Origin: Thermus thermophilus
GTDB taxonomy: Bacteria > Deinococcota > Deinococci > Deinococcales > Thermaceae
DNA length: 64,000 bases
Reading direction: 5' to 3'
Assembly (NCBI RefSeq): GCF_019974155.1
Contig: NZ_AP025158.1
Coordinates: 62,001 to 126,000, forward strand
The notes under the pieces were generated by a model. That model ran no database searches and was not told the DNA's origin. It saw only the letters and a program-made list of their open reading frames with translations. The translations under genes and the position numbers were made by a program. Each line of letters begins with the position of its first letter. Positions within the stretch are counted from its first letter, which is position 1. This document shows, one piece after another, positions 1-8,208 of this stretch.

Positions 1-193
1 AGGTAGCCTTTGGCGAGGTCCTGGCCTTGCAACAGGACGAAGATGGCGAGGGTCAAGAGCTCGGCCAGGGTGGCCTTCTGGTGCTTTTGCTTTGGGGGGA
101 GCTTGAATCCTTGGGCCTGCAGGGCTTTCAGTTCGTCATCTACCCAGACGTAGATAGCCACGAGAAGGGTCTCTGCGTCAAGATGGTAAAGGG

Positions 194-1367
194 CTGAGCT
201 CTCATCACTTTCCTCCCCCCAGTTCCTGAAGCAACCTGACCAGCTCCTCCACCACTGCTTCCCTCCAAGGCGGGGGCCCCTGGGCCAGGGCGATCCGGCC
301 CAGACGGAAGAGGCTTTGCCGCTCGGGATGGGCCAGAAGCCGGGGAAGCCATTCCCTGCCCTGCAAGCGCGCCCCCAGAAGGACCAAGAGCGCCATCCCC
401 AAGGCCAGAAGCCATAACCACCCCCTGAGGCTCGCCCCCGTCCGCAGCCGATGGCGGTCCAGCCCAAACCCCTGCCCCTTCAGGTCCCTAAACCCCTCTT
501 CAATCCACATCCGCCACCCATAGGGCGGCTCCCCCCCAAAAGGGCCCGAATAGGCCAGATACCAGGGATCCCGACCCCCTGGGTACACCAGGAGGGTGAC
601 TTCTACCCCCTCCCCACCGTGTCCGAAAAGGCGGACCTCCTCCCGCAGGGGGTGGACCACACGCTGGTAGCCCTCCTTCAGGGGAAGGCGCTTCCCCCCT
701 TGGGGTTCCACCTCCCGGTTCTGCCGCAGGCGGATGAGGAAGCCCATGCCCCACCCCTGGAGCTTTCGCATCAGGGAGACCCGGTCAAAGCCGCGGTCCA
801 GGAGGAAGAGGGGGGTATATCCCAGGTCCTGGACGGCGCGGCCCAGGCGGTGGAGGAACTCCTCCTCCACCCGGTTTTGACTGGGGAAAGGGGAGAGGGG
901 GTGAAGAGCGAAGGCCACCACCAGGGCCCTTCCCTTGAGGGGAAGGGCGGCCACCAGGGCTTGGTGCCTACCGTCCTCTGTGAAGGTCCAGTCCACGATG
1001 AGGGGGAGGGGGCGGTCTTTGGGGAAACGAGGGACGAGGAGGGGGAGGAGGGCTTCGGTGAGGGCCCAGGGGTCTTGCAGGGTGGGGTGATGGAGGAAGC
1101 GCCAGAGGCGATTGAGGCGGCTTTGGGCCAGGGTGGGGAGGGGGGTTCTGCGGGCGAGGTCGGAGAGGGTGGGGTCCAGGGGGGTAGTGAGGAGGGTGGA
1201 CAGGAAGAGGGCGAGGTTGGAGCGGATGGTTTTCCTGAGGGAGGCGAAGACCTTATGGACCCAGAGGGTGATAACTTGGGAAAGGGGGGTGGTGGGCGGC
1301 ACACCTTACTTACCCCCCTCTTCTCTTCCCTTGTCAAGCCCCAGCCCTCAAAGTGATGAGAGCTCAG
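194..1367 (-). mobile_element. IS4-family element, copy 1 (1174 bp)
   Basis: Complete element with perfect 18-bp terminal inverted repeats (ctgagctctcatcacttt at the left, its complement at the right). It is flanked by a 9-bp direct repeat, ggtaaaggg, which is present once in the uninterrupted host sequence at 23582-23590. A second complete copy of exactly the same length lies at 33046-34219 with a different 9-bp duplication. The duplication length and long perfect repeats fit the IS4 family. No difference between the two copies was noticed, so transposition was probably recent. Confidence 0.93.
205..1302 (-). CDS. IS4-family DDE transposase (365 aa)
   Basis: Encodes the transposase that cuts and rejoins the IS ends. 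An RNase H-like fold is indicated by the expected acidic triad: Asp near residue 104 (LIVDWTF), Asp near 169 (LLDRGFD) and Glu near 268 in the IS4-type signature WIEEGFRDLKG, followed by GFGLDRHRL. The start is GTG at 1300-1302. The frame fills the element, ending 11 bp from the left tip. The same protein is encoded by the copy at 33057-34154. The frame is intact, so this is probably an active enzyme. Confidence 0.92.
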   Translation of the reverse strand: MPPTTPLSQVITLWVHKVFASLRKTIRSNLALFLSTLLTTPLDPTLSDLARRTPLPTLAQSRLNRLWRFLHHPTLQDPWALTEALLPLLVPRFPKDRPLPLIVDWTFTEDGRHQALVAALPLKGRALVVAFALHPLSPFPSQNRVEEEFLHRLGRAVQDLGYTPLFLLDRGFDRVSLMRKLQGWGMGFLIRLRQNREVEPQGGKRLPLKEGYQRVVHPLREEVRLFGHGGEGVEVTLLVYPGGRDPWYLAYSGPFGGEPPYGWRMWIEEGFRDLKGQGFGLDRHRLRTGASLRGWLWLLALGMALLVLLGARLQGREWLPRLLAHPERQSLFRLGRIALAQGPPPWREAVVEELVRLLQELGGGK

Positions 1368-1492
1368 GGTAAAGGGGGTGCTCACGATCTTGCCGCATGG
1401 CACCCCCTCTTTTTTCACACCCCGGGGGTCCAGATCAAGTAGCACACGAAGGAATAAGAACTCCCCCTGGGTTTTTCTCTTAGTATGGGGTC

Positions 1493-2565
1493 ATGCGGCT
1501 GACCAAACACCAACGCCGCCCCCGGCTGGAACTCAAGCTGCGGCATCACCCGGACAACCTGCACGCCCTCTACCGGGAAAGCGAGGACCCCGTGGAACGC
1601 GCCCGCTGGCACGCCATCTGGCTCCTCGCCACAGGCCACTCCATCCCCCAGGTGGCCCAGATCCTGGGCTACTCCACCCGCTGGGTCCGCAACACCCTCC
1701 ACCGCTACAACGAAGGCCAGCCCATGGCCGACCTCCGGCACCAAAACCCAGGCCAGCCCCCCTTGCTCTCCCCGGAGCTTCAGGAAGCCTTCCGCCAGGC
1801 CCTCCTCCAGCCCCATCCCCAGGACGGGATATGGACCATAAGGAACGCCGCCCTGTGGCTCTCGGAGAGGCTGGGCCGTCCCGTGGACCCCAGGCGGGCC
1901 TGGACCTGGATGAAGCGCCTGGGCTTCGCCCCCCTCCGCCCCCGTCCCCGGCACCGGGAGAGGGACGTGGAAGAGGGGGAGGCCTTCAAAAAAAACTCTT
2001 CTTCACCGTTGTCCTCCTGAAGTGCCTCTTCCCCTGGCTTGTCCTGGAGCTTTGGGCTTTTGACGAACACAGGTTGGGCCTGAAGCCCGTGTACCGGCGG
2101 GTGTGGGCGCCCCGGGGGAAGACGCCCCTGGCCTGGGTGCGGCCGCGGTACCGGTGGCTTTACGTGTACGGCTTCGTGCGTCCGGGTACAGGGGAGAGCG
2201 AGTTTTGGCTTTTGCCCACGGTGAACGCTGTGGCCTTCTCGGAGGTCCTGGGGCGCTTTGCCCGGTTGCGTGGGGCTGGGGAGGGGAAGCTTTTGCTTTT
2301 GGTCTTGGACCGGGCGGGGTGGCACGTGTCGGGGCGGGTGGAGGTGCCGGAGGGGGTGGGTTTGGTCTTCCTGCCGCCCTACTCTCCCGAGCTCCAACCC
2401 GTGGAGCGGGTGTGGCCTCTGGTGGACGCGGTGGTGGCCAACGGGCGGGTGGAGACGGAGGAGGAGCTTTGGGCGAGGGTGGAGGCCCGGTGCGCCTACC
2501 TGCAGACCCAGCCGGGCCTGATTCGGAGCCATACCCTCTTTCACTGGTGGCCGGGAGGATGCTGA
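1493..2565 (+). CDS. IS630-family transposase, made by -1 frameshifting (about 357 aa)
   Basis: The first frame (1493-2020) encodes a helix-turn-helix DNA-binding half: VAQILGYSTRWVRNTLHRY, then a second winged-helix-like region. The second frame runs to 2565 and carries the DDE catalytic half: Asp-Glu in WAFDEHRLGL, Asp in LVLDRAGWHV, Glu in LQPVERVWPL. The frames join by a -1 slip at the A-run 1988-1995, in the heptamer A AAA AAC at 1990-1996. Copy 2 has the identical arrangement, which argues for programmed frameshifting over a random mutation. The unshifted product would be a 175-aa DNA-binding protein without catalytic domain, a plausible inhibitor of transposition. Confidence 0.88.
1990..1996 (+). 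other. Programmed -1 ribosomal frameshift site of IS630 copy 1
   Basis: The heptamer A AAA AAC sits in the zero frame of the first ORF (codons aaa aac). It has the X XXY YYZ form of a canonical -1 slippery site and lies where the second frame must be entered to give a continuous transposase. A run of eight A in this GC-rich genome is itself unusual. Confidence 0.75.
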
Positions 2566-2590
2566 GGGAATGGATCAGGGGGATTTCTTA

Positions 2591-3827
2591 TAAGGGCCCG
2601 TGTTTAATAGGGGGGCACACCTTGGAACGAGGAGGTGTCCCGTGGACCAGGATACCTTGCGGATCTTGCTGAGGGAAGCGGTGCGGGAGACAGTAGCCGA
2701 GGTTCTGCAGACGGTTCTGGAGCTGGACCGGACAGCCTTCTTGCAGGTGCACGGGGGGCGCAGGAACGGCTACTACCCCCGCAAGCTGGAGACCACCTTC
2801 GGCCAGGTGGACCTGAAGGTCCCTAGGGATCGGGAATCTCGGTATTACCCGGCTTTCCTTAAGCCCTACGTCCGCCGCCTGGTGGACGTGGGGGAAGTGG
2901 CGGTAGCCCTTTACGCCGCCGGGGTCAGTCAGCGCAAGGCGGCCGAGATACTGAGCCTGCTCTTAGGCCACCGCTACTCCCACGAGACCCTGAGCGCCCT
3001 GACGGACGAGGTCCTGGAGGCGGCAGGAGCCTTCCGCACCCGGCCTTTGCCCGAGGAGATGGCCTTCGTCTACCTGGACGGGCTTTCCCTAAAGGTCTTC
3101 AGGGAAGGAGAAGGGATCGTACGGGAAAGCGTGTATGTGGCCCTGGGCATCGCCCCTGATGGGGAGAGGCGGGTCCTGGGGTTTTGGCTGTTGCCCACGG
3201 AGAGCGCCCTGGGATGGGAGGGGGTCCTGGGGGAGCTTTGGCAGCGGGGCCTGCGGCGGGTATTGCTCTTCATCACCGACGGGCTGCCCGGGCTTCCCGA
3301 GGCGATCCGCAGGGTCTACCCTCAGGCGGAGTGGCAGCGGTGCGTGGTGCACGGGGTGCGGTGGAGCCTGTCCCAGGTGCGGGCGCGGGACCGGGGCCTG
3401 CTGGCGGAGGACCTGAGGCGGGTGTACGGGGCGGAGAGCCGGGAAGAAGCTCTTGGGGCCTTGGAGGAGGTGAAGGCCGCCTGGGGTTCGCGGTACCCGG
3501 GGGTGGTGGGGCTTTGGGTACAGGATTCGGGGGCCTTCCTGCGGTTCTACGGGTACCCCAAGGTGCTTTGGCCGTACCTGCGGAGCACCAACCTGATGGA
3601 GCGGTTTATCCGGGAGCTACGGCGGGGGACGAAGGTGCGGGACCACAAGTTTCCTAAGGAAGAGGCGGTGTACAAGCTCCTTTACCTGGAGTCGGAGAGG
3701 CAGGAAGGGAGGTGGGCAGAACGGAAACTAAAGGGGTTCTCGGAGGTGAAGGAGGTGCTGGAGAAGATGCTTCAGGAGCGGTATGCCCCCCGTACACAGA
3801 CTCTTACACATAACTCTTGACACGACC
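2591..3827 (+). mobile_element. IS256-family element, copy A (left tip missing)
   Basis: Matches the complete copy at 6315-7572 but lacks the first 21 bp of its left terminal repeat, where it abuts IS630. The right tip at 3827 is intact (ends in cacgacc). Without the outer part of one terminal repeat it probably cannot move by itself, although its transposase could act on other copies. To the right it has cut off the 5' end of a DCC-family gene. Confidence 0.88.
2642..3820 (+). CDS. IS256-family (mutator-type) transposase, copy A (392 aa)
   Basis: DDE transposase of the mutator type. Visible hallmarks are the N-terminal DNA-binding segment ending in RRNGYYPRKLETTFG, the VPRDRESRYYP strand, the first acidic site in VYLDGLSLKV, the second in FITDGLPGLPEAI, the C/H cluster WQRCVVHGVRWSLSQV, and the Glu region STNLMERFIRELRRGTKV. 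I place the start at GTG 2642 because a GAGGAGG ribosome site lies 5 bp upstream; a GTG at 2600 would add 14 residues with no such site. It differs from copy B at several positions (for example Val-Ala and Ser-Thr changes), so the two copies are not a very recent pair. Confidence 0.9.
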   Translation: MDQDTLRILLREAVRETVAEVLQTVLELDRTAFLQVHGGRRNGYYPRKLETTFGQVDLKVPRDRESRYYPAFLKPYVRRLVDVGEVAVALYAAGVSQRKAAEILSLLLGHRYSHETLSALTDEVLEAAGAFRTRPLPEEMAFVYLDGLSLKVFREGEGIVRESVYVALGIAPDGERRVLGFWLLPTESALGWEGVLGELWQRGLRRVLLFITDGLPGLPEAIRRVYPQAEWQRCVVHGVRWSLSQVRARDRGLLAEDLRRVYGAESREEALGALEEVKAAWGSRYPGVVGLWVQDSGAFLRFYGYPKVLWPYLRSTNLMERFIRELRRGTKVRDHKFPKEEAVYKLLYLESERQEGRWAERKLKGFSEVKEVLEKMLQERYAPRTQTLTHNS

Positions 3828-3829
3828 GA

Positions 3830-4087
3830 CTGGAGTATGAGCAGGTTGATAAAGAGATGCACATCATTGTGACCAAGCAGGAGAAATATGTGGTGTTTAA
3901 AGGATTTCGGGCATTTGTGGAAATCACAAAGTATACTCCTCTCCTATGGCCCCTCTTCCCCTTACTGGGCTTGCTTAACGTCCTGGGTTTGGGACCAAAG
4001 TTCTACCAATGGCTCGCGGATAACCGAATTATTGTTCCTAACGGAAGGATGTGTGAGGAAGGGTTATGCGATCTTCAGAAAAAGTAA
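3830..4087 (+). pseudogene. C-terminal part of a DCC-family (DUF393) thiol-disulfide oxidoreductase-like gene
   Basis: The frame reads in from the edge of IS256 copy A without its own start. The remnant has the DUF393 C-terminal pattern: a VVFKGFRAFVEI strand-helix, then TPLLWPLFPLLGLL and FYQWLADNR. The N-terminal half, which should hold the D-x-x-C-x-x-C redox motif, is missing. An internal ATG at 3857 could give a 76-aa peptide but without the active site. Its stop lies 46 bp before the M23 peptidase start, so the two genes may once have been co-transcribed. Confidence 0.7.
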
Positions 4088-4133
4088 GCGCACAGCACCC
4101 GATCGAGCGGACCTGTAAGAGGAGGTGAACGGT

Positions 4134-5132
4134 ATGCTTGCGGCCAAGAAGGATAAGGTGGTAAAAATCCTGAAAAAGGCGATAGAGCTATACACCCCGG
4201 TTGCTCTCCTTTTCCTTCTCCTATCACATCTTCTTTCGCAGCTTCCTTCCTCTCCCAACAACCCCTTTTTGGGGCCTTTTAAAGAGGTTGCCCTTCCCTT
4301 TTTGTCCTGGTTTGCCTTTTGGACGGCTCCGGTTTTTCTCTTAGCATGGCTTGCCCTGCTGGTGTTGGACAGGACAGAGGGTTACACCTTCCTGATCGAG
4401 TTGCCTACCCTCCTTTCCCCCGTGGTTTGGCTCACCGTCCTCGCTCAGGCAACTGGTGAGACCCTCAACCGCCTCCGCTTCTGGCGCAACCTGCCTACCC
4501 CCAGGACTTACCGGCCCCAAGGGGTCTACCGCCTCCCCTTCCAGGGGTTTTGGCTGGTGGCCAACGGCGGCCCGGACCCCGAAACCTCCCACTCCTGGGG
4601 GATTTTGGGCCAGCGCTACGCCTACGATTTCGTCATCAAGGACAGCCAGGGCAAAACCTACCGCACCCACGGGCGGCGGCCCGAGGACTACTACGCCTTT
4701 GGCGCACCCCTCCTAGCCCCCGCAGACGGGGTGGTGGTAAGGGTGCAAAACCGGCACCGGGACTGCCCTTGGCCAGGCTTTTTGGACCCCTTTGCTTGGA
4801 GCATCATCGGCAACTACGTCCTCATCCGGCACGGGGAGAGGGAGTATAGCCTCCTCGCCCACCTCAAGCGGGGGAGCGTGCGGGTCAAGCCCGGCCAGTG
4901 GGTCCGGGCGGGGGAGGTGGTGGGGGAGTGCGGGAACTCGGGGCATTCCACCGAGCCCCACTTGCATTTCCAGTTCTTAGACCGGCCCAACGTCTTCCTA
5001 GGCCTTTCCCTTCCCATTCCCTTTACTGGGTTCCTGCGCCGAAAGGAGGATGGCAGCCTGGAGGCGACCCCTCTGGGCTTTCCCATCAGGGGGGAGGAGG
5101 TGGCCCCGTCTGAGCAGGGTTTGGGTCGGTGA
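4134..5132 (+). CDS. Membrane-anchored M23 (LytM-type) metallopeptidase (332 aa)
   Basis: Likely a murein endopeptidase or a relative acting outside the membrane. Three hydrophobic segments in the first 110 residues (VALLFLLLSHLL, LPFLSWFAFWTAPVFLLAWLALL, LLSPVVWLTVLAQ) anchor it. The rest is a peptidase M23 domain: a QRYAYDFV segment that can supply the first zinc ligands, then LLAPADGVVVRV, YVLIRHGEREYSLLAHL and the HLHF metal motif near the end. ATG 4134 is chosen because GGAGG lies 8 bp upstream; a GTG at 4125 overlaps that site. The gene sits between IS debris with no functional neighbour. AT-richer codons in the first 100 codons suggest foreign origin. Confidence 0.78.
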   Translation: MLAAKKDKVVKILKKAIELYTPVALLFLLLSHLLSQLPSSPNNPFLGPFKEVALPFLSWFAFWTAPVFLLAWLALLVLDRTEGYTFLIELPTLLSPVVWLTVLAQATGETLNRLRFWRNLPTPRTYRPQGVYRLPFQGFWLVANGGPDPETSHSWGILGQRYAYDFVIKDSQGKTYRTHGRRPEDYYAFGAPLLAPADGVVVRVQNRHRDCPWPGFLDPFAWSIIGNYVLIRHGEREYSLLAHLKRGSVRVKPGQWVRAGEVVGECGNSGHSTEPHLHFQFLDRPNVFLGLSLPIPFTGFLRRKEDGSLEATPLGFPIRGEEVAPSEQGLGR

Positions 5133-5191
5133 GGTCGAAGGAGCTTCTGTGTTTGCTCGAGACGAGATTGCACCCAGTACATTGTAGAAAC

Positions 5192-5654
5192 CCCCCTTTC
5201 GGATATTCAATGCATACCCCCTTGACAAGCCAAAGGAAAAGGGGGCGCTTGGTGAGCTGTGGAAGAACACCAGACGCCCCCTTCCATCCTACCCCTGCCC
5301 CTGGAGGAACTGGTCCCCCTGCTCCAGGCATGGCTCCAAGCCCGCTTGCCAGAAGGGGAGAGAAAACCCGGCAGGCCCAGGACCTTCTCCGACCTCAGCC
5401 TCTTTCTCTTCCACCTGGTCCGATGGGTGGAGGGGCCTGGGGAGGTGAGCCCGGGGCATCTGGACATGCTGGCCCTCCTCTGGAAGGCGGTGGGGAGGGT
5501 ACGGGGGCTGAAGGCGGTGGCCCTGCAAGTGGAAGCTTGGGTGATGGCCTGGAGCGTGGTGGCCCAGCTTCTTGGGCAGGCGGGTCTGCCCATCACCCGG
5601 GTGTTGCGGGCGGTGGCGTGAGGTGAGTACGCAGGTGAATATCCGAAAAGGGGG
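5192..5654. repeat. Inverted-repeat-flanked 0.46-kb cassette
   Basis: A 17-bp sequence (ccccctttcggatattc, 5192-5208) recurs inverted at 5637-5654 with one extra A. The interval holds one 120-aa ORF and no recognisable transposase core. The right repeat overlaps the decayed transposase frame that follows. It may be a MITE-like or partial IS remnant. No target duplication was found. Confidence 0.6.
5259..5621 (+). CDS. Unrecognised 120-aa protein inside the inverted-repeat cassette
   Basis: I do not recognise this protein. It is mostly helical, with an acidic/leucine N-terminal helix (LEELVPLLQAWLQARL), a basic GRPRTFSDL segment like the N-terminal part of several transposases, and then a long hydrophobic helical stretch (VEAWVMAWSVVAQLLGQAG). 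The start would be GTG at 5259 and there is no good ribosome site. It could be the N-terminal fragment of a decayed transposase or a small passenger protein. It could also be a chance frame, though codon bias looks coding. Confidence 0.4.
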   Translation: MEEHQTPPSILPLPLEELVPLLQAWLQARLPEGERKPGRPRTFSDLSLFLFHLVRWVEGPGEVSPGHLDMLALLWKAVGRVRGLKAVALQVEAWVMAWSVVAQLLGQAGLPITRVLRAVA

Positions 5655-5659
5655 AGATA

Positions 5660-5924
5660 CTGAATCGATTTACCACCCAACCGATTTTCTGTGCGATGAG
5701 CCTGATGTCGTAGGCCAGGACGAAGAGGAAGACCTTCAGGGCGAAGCCCTCCGGGGTAACGGCATGGATGCGGCGGGGAAGAGATGGTGGAGCATGCTGC
5801 CCACCGTCTCCACCACCCTCCTACCCAGGATAGCCAGGTATTGCAGGTGAGGCGCGTAGCACCCGCTCCTCAGCTTGCGGATGGGCATGGGCACCAGACC
5901 TTGCGCCTCCCTGAGGAGGTCTCG
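5660..5924 (-). pseudogene. Decayed C-terminal part of a transposase
   Basis: Two reverse frames together read like the C-terminus of an IS4/IS5-superfamily transposase: ILGRRVVETVGSMLHHLFP in one frame, then HAVTPEGFALKVFLFVLAYD in another, a pattern of the type R-x-x-E-x-x-x-x-x-L followed by the conserved RTPEGF-like and LAYDLR-like blocks. A frameshift near 5765 separates them. The remainder of the gene is absent, cut at 5925 by the IS3 element. Confidence 0.55.
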
Positions 5925-6314
5925 TGATCCAGCCCCCTAAACTTAGACACTTTCACCCTGCCTCCCATGTGATGTCCTGTGTGCTTTGCCCCAACGCCTC
6001 CTCCATCGCCTCCCTCGGTGTCCGATAACCGAGCCCCGAGTGCAACCGGCTCTCGTGGTAGTAGCGTAGGCGCTCCTTCACCACCTCCTTTAGCTCCCCA
6101 AGGCTTCTGGCCTCCAAAAACTGGTCTCCTCCCTCCCCCTTGAACCGGGCAAAAAAGCTCTCCACCACAGGGTTTCCCTTAGCCCCCATCAGGCTGTAGG
6201 AAAGCCGCTGCCCGTCCCTGAGAAGAAGCGTCCCCACCCAGTCGTGGCTCAGGAAAGGTCCCCCCTGGTCATGGTGCACCAGGGCCCTGGGGAGCCTCCC
6301 CACCTGGGCCTGGA

Positions 6315-7572
6315 GGTCGTGTAAGGATTTATGTGTAAGGGCCCGTGTTTAATAGGGGGGCACACCTTAGCACGAGGAGGTGCCCCGTGGACCAGGATAC
6401 CTTGCGGATCTTGCTGAGGGAAGCGGTGCGGGAGACAGTAGCCGAGGTTCTGCAGACGGTTCTGGAGCTGGACCGGACAGCCTTCTTGCAGGTGCACGGG
6501 GGGCGCAGGAACGGCTACTACCCCCGCAAGCTGGAGACCACCTTCGGCCAGGTGGACCTGAAGGTCCCTAGGGATCGGGAATCTCGGTATTACCCGGCTT
6601 TCCTTAAGCCCTACGCCCGCCGCCTGGTGGACGTGGGGGAAGTAGCTGTGGCCTTGTACGCCGCCGGGGTCAGTCAGCGCAAGGCGGCCGAGATATTGAG
6701 CCTGCTCTTAGGCCACCGCTACTCCCACGAGACCCTAAGCGCTCTGACCGACCAAGTCCTGGAGGCGGCAGGAGCCTTCCGCACCCGGCCTTTGCCCGAG
6801 GAGATGGCCTTCGTCTACCTGGACGGGCTTTCCTTAAAGGTCTTCAGGGAAGGGGAAGGGATTGTGCGGGAAACGGTGTATGTGGCCCTGGGCATCGCCC
6901 CTGATGGGGAGAGGCGGGTCCTGGGGTTCTGGCTGTTGCCCACGGAGAGCGCCCTGGGATGGGAGGGGGTCCTGGGGGAGCTTTGGCAGCGGGGCCTGCG
7001 GCGGGTATTGCTCTTCATCACCGACGGGCTGCCCGGGCTTCCTGAAGCGATCCGCAGGGTCTACCCTCAGGCGGAGTGGCAGCGGTGCGTGGTGCACGGG
7101 GTGCGGTGGAGCCTGTCCCAGGTGCGGGCGCGGGACCGGGGCCTGCTGGCGGAGGACCTGAGGCGGGTGTACGGGGCGGAGAGCAGGGATGAAGCCCTTA
7201 GGGCCTTGGAGGAGGTGAAGGCCGCCTGGGGTTCGCGGTACCCGGGGGTGGTGGGGCTTTGGGTACAGGATTCGGGGGCCTTCCTGCGGTTCTACGGGTA
7301 CCCCAAGGTGCTTTGGCCGTACCTGCGGAGCACCAACCTGATGGAGCGGTTTATCCGGGAGCTACGGCGGGGGACGAAGGTGCGGGACCACAAGTTTCCT
7401 AAGGAAGAGGCGGTGTACAAGCTCCTTTACCTGGAGTCAGAGAGGCAGGAAGGGAGGTGGGCAGAACGGAAACTAAAGGGGTTCTCGGAGGTGAAGGAGG
7501 TGCTGGAGAAGATGCTTCAGGAGCGGTATGCCCCCCGTACACAGACTCTTACACATAACTCTTGACACGACC
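6315..7572 (+). mobile_element. IS256-family element, copy B (complete, 1258 bp)
   Basis: Terminal inverted repeats of about 27 bp begin ggtcgtgt on both sides and continue with few mismatches (ttatgtgtaag in both). An 8-bp target duplication, ggcctgga, lies at 6307-6314 and 7573-7580, as usual for this family. The element sits in the same orientation as copy A but opposite to the IS3 orfB it interrupts. Confidence 0.93.
6387..7565 (+). CDS. IS256-family transposase, copy B (392 aa)
   Basis: An intact mutator-type transposase equivalent to the copy at 2642-3820, with all catalytic blocks present (VYLDGLSLKV, FITDGLPGL, STNLMERFIREL). A GAGGAGG ribosome site is 5 bp before the GTG start. Compared with copy A it has Ala for Val in the KPYARRL block, Gln for Glu in LTDQVLE, Thr for Ser in RETVYV and Asp for Glu in SRDEAL. 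Because this copy has both terminal repeats it is the one most likely to be mobile. Confidence 0.92.
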   Translation: MDQDTLRILLREAVRETVAEVLQTVLELDRTAFLQVHGGRRNGYYPRKLETTFGQVDLKVPRDRESRYYPAFLKPYARRLVDVGEVAVALYAAGVSQRKAAEILSLLLGHRYSHETLSALTDQVLEAAGAFRTRPLPEEMAFVYLDGLSLKVFREGEGIVRETVYVALGIAPDGERRVLGFWLLPTESALGWEGVLGELWQRGLRRVLLFITDGLPGLPEAIRRVYPQAEWQRCVVHGVRWSLSQVRARDRGLLAEDLRRVYGAESRDEALRALEEVKAAWGSRYPGVVGLWVQDSGAFLRFYGYPKVLWPYLRSTNLMERFIRELRRGTKVRDHKFPKEEAVYKLLYLESERQEGRWAERKLKGFSEVKEVLEKMLQERYAPRTQTLTHNS

Positions 7573-8034
7573 GGCCTGGAGAAAGGCCTTGGCCTCCTCC
7601 CACGCCTCCAGGGCCAGCTCCGCCGAGGGAGAAGGCCCTAAACCCCAGGCCACCACCATCCGGGTTCTGTGGTCCAGGATGGGCACGAACCAGGCCTTCC
7701 CTCCCCGGTAGGGCAGGAGGGTGAAGTCGGTGTACAAGAGCTCAAAGGGCTCCGGTTCCCTCTGCCTGAGAAGGGAGGCCCTCAAGTCTGCTCTGTCCCC
7801 GGCCAGGAGGACGATCTGCAGCAGGGGGTTGGGCTTGGGCCTCCGAACGGTGCGCTTCAGGGAGAGGTGGAAGTCCTGCAGTAGGCGGTGGACCCGTTTG
7901 TGGTTGACCAGAATGCCCTTTCTGTGGAGCTCCTTGGTGACCCGGCGGTAGCCGTACTCGGGGTGCTCCAGCAAGACCTCTTCGATGGCCCTCTTGAGGC
8001 GGCGCTCCTCCTCCTCCCTCTTCCTGTCCGCCCC

Positions 8035-8054
8035 AAGCTAGGCTTCGCCTGACC
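8035..8054 (-). repeat. Short hairpin insertion in IS3 orfB
   Basis: A 20-nt stretch (plus strand aagctaggcttcgcctgacc) can fold as aggc-ttc-gcct. It lies exactly where orfB loses its frame. A sibling at 8311-8333 has the same outer sequences, aagctag and ctgacc, around a different hairpin core. Confidence 0.5.
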
Positions 8055-8208
8055 CACCTTCTGCTTCCGGTAGTAGTACCAGGTGGCCCGAGGGATCTCC
8101 AGAGCGCTGAGGACGATGGGCAGGGGAGCCAGACCCTGGGCCAGCGCCTCGCGGGCCAGGTCGATGCGCTCGCCCAGGGTCATCCGCTTTACCTCCCCTG
8201 CCCTAGGG

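Larger units (their letters stand above)
1..1398 (-). pseudogene. Transposase of the IS5/IS982-like element, split by an IS4 insertion
   Basis: The start codon lies at 1396-1398 and the first codons read as in the intact 281-aa transposase (MRQDREHPLYH). After about 10 codons the frame is broken by the IS4-type element, and it resumes at about 184 reading toward position 1, where the window cuts it. The part in view corresponds to roughly the first 75 residues, before the first catalytic Asp. Since the insertion interrupts the coding sequence, this copy cannot make transposase. Confidence 0.85.
1..1452 (-). mobile_element. IS5/IS982-like element, copy 1 (left-truncated by the window, interrupted)
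   Basis: Positions 1-193 and 1368-1452 match the right-hand part of the intact copy at 22752-23666. The outer tip at 1439-1452 is the same 14-bp terminal repeat (ccttcgtgtgctac on the other strand). The element is split by the IS4-type insertion at 194-1367, which duplicated 9 bp of it (ggtaaaggg at 185-193 and 1368-1376). Its left part lies outside the window. Only 2 bp separate its right tip from the TA target of the next element, IS630. Confidence 0.85.
1457..2588 (+). mobile_element. IS630-family element, copy 1 (1132 bp)
   Basis: Bounded by TA dinucleotides (1455-1456 and 2589-2590), the hallmark target duplication of IS630/Tc1-mariner elements. Terminal inverted repeats are agaactccccctg at the left and agaaatccccctg read inward from the right. 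A second full-length copy of the same size is at 28039-29170. Flanking DNA is an IS tip on the left and the IS256 element on the right, so it sits wholly among other insertion sequences. Confidence 0.92.
5953..8183 (-). pseudogene. IS3 orfB (integrase-type transposase), frameshifted and split by IS256
   Basis: Reading from 8183, the N-terminal helix-turn-helix part is normal up to KQKVGQAKPSL (about 8040). It then needs a frame change to continue with an arginine/glutamate-rich helix and LEHPEYGYRRVTKELHRKG. The rve integrase core follows: first Asp in LLYTDFTLLPYR, second in VHHDQGGPFLS and Glu in NPVVESFFARFKGE. IS256 copy B splits the gene between the first two Asp residues. Joining across one copy of ggcctgga restores the frame exactly (EAKAFLQAQVGRLPR). 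Confidence 0.85.

Noticed and set aside
451-1356. Long plus-strand ORF (301 aa) opposite the IS4 transposase
   Set aside because: It is a shadow of the transposase codons; it is Gly/Glu-rich, has no ribosome site, and recurs only because the IS is duplicated.
2600-2641. Upstream GTG start for the IS256 transposases
   Set aside because: It lies in the terminal repeat region without a ribosome site, whereas GAGGAGG directly precedes the GTG at 2642 (6387 in copy B).
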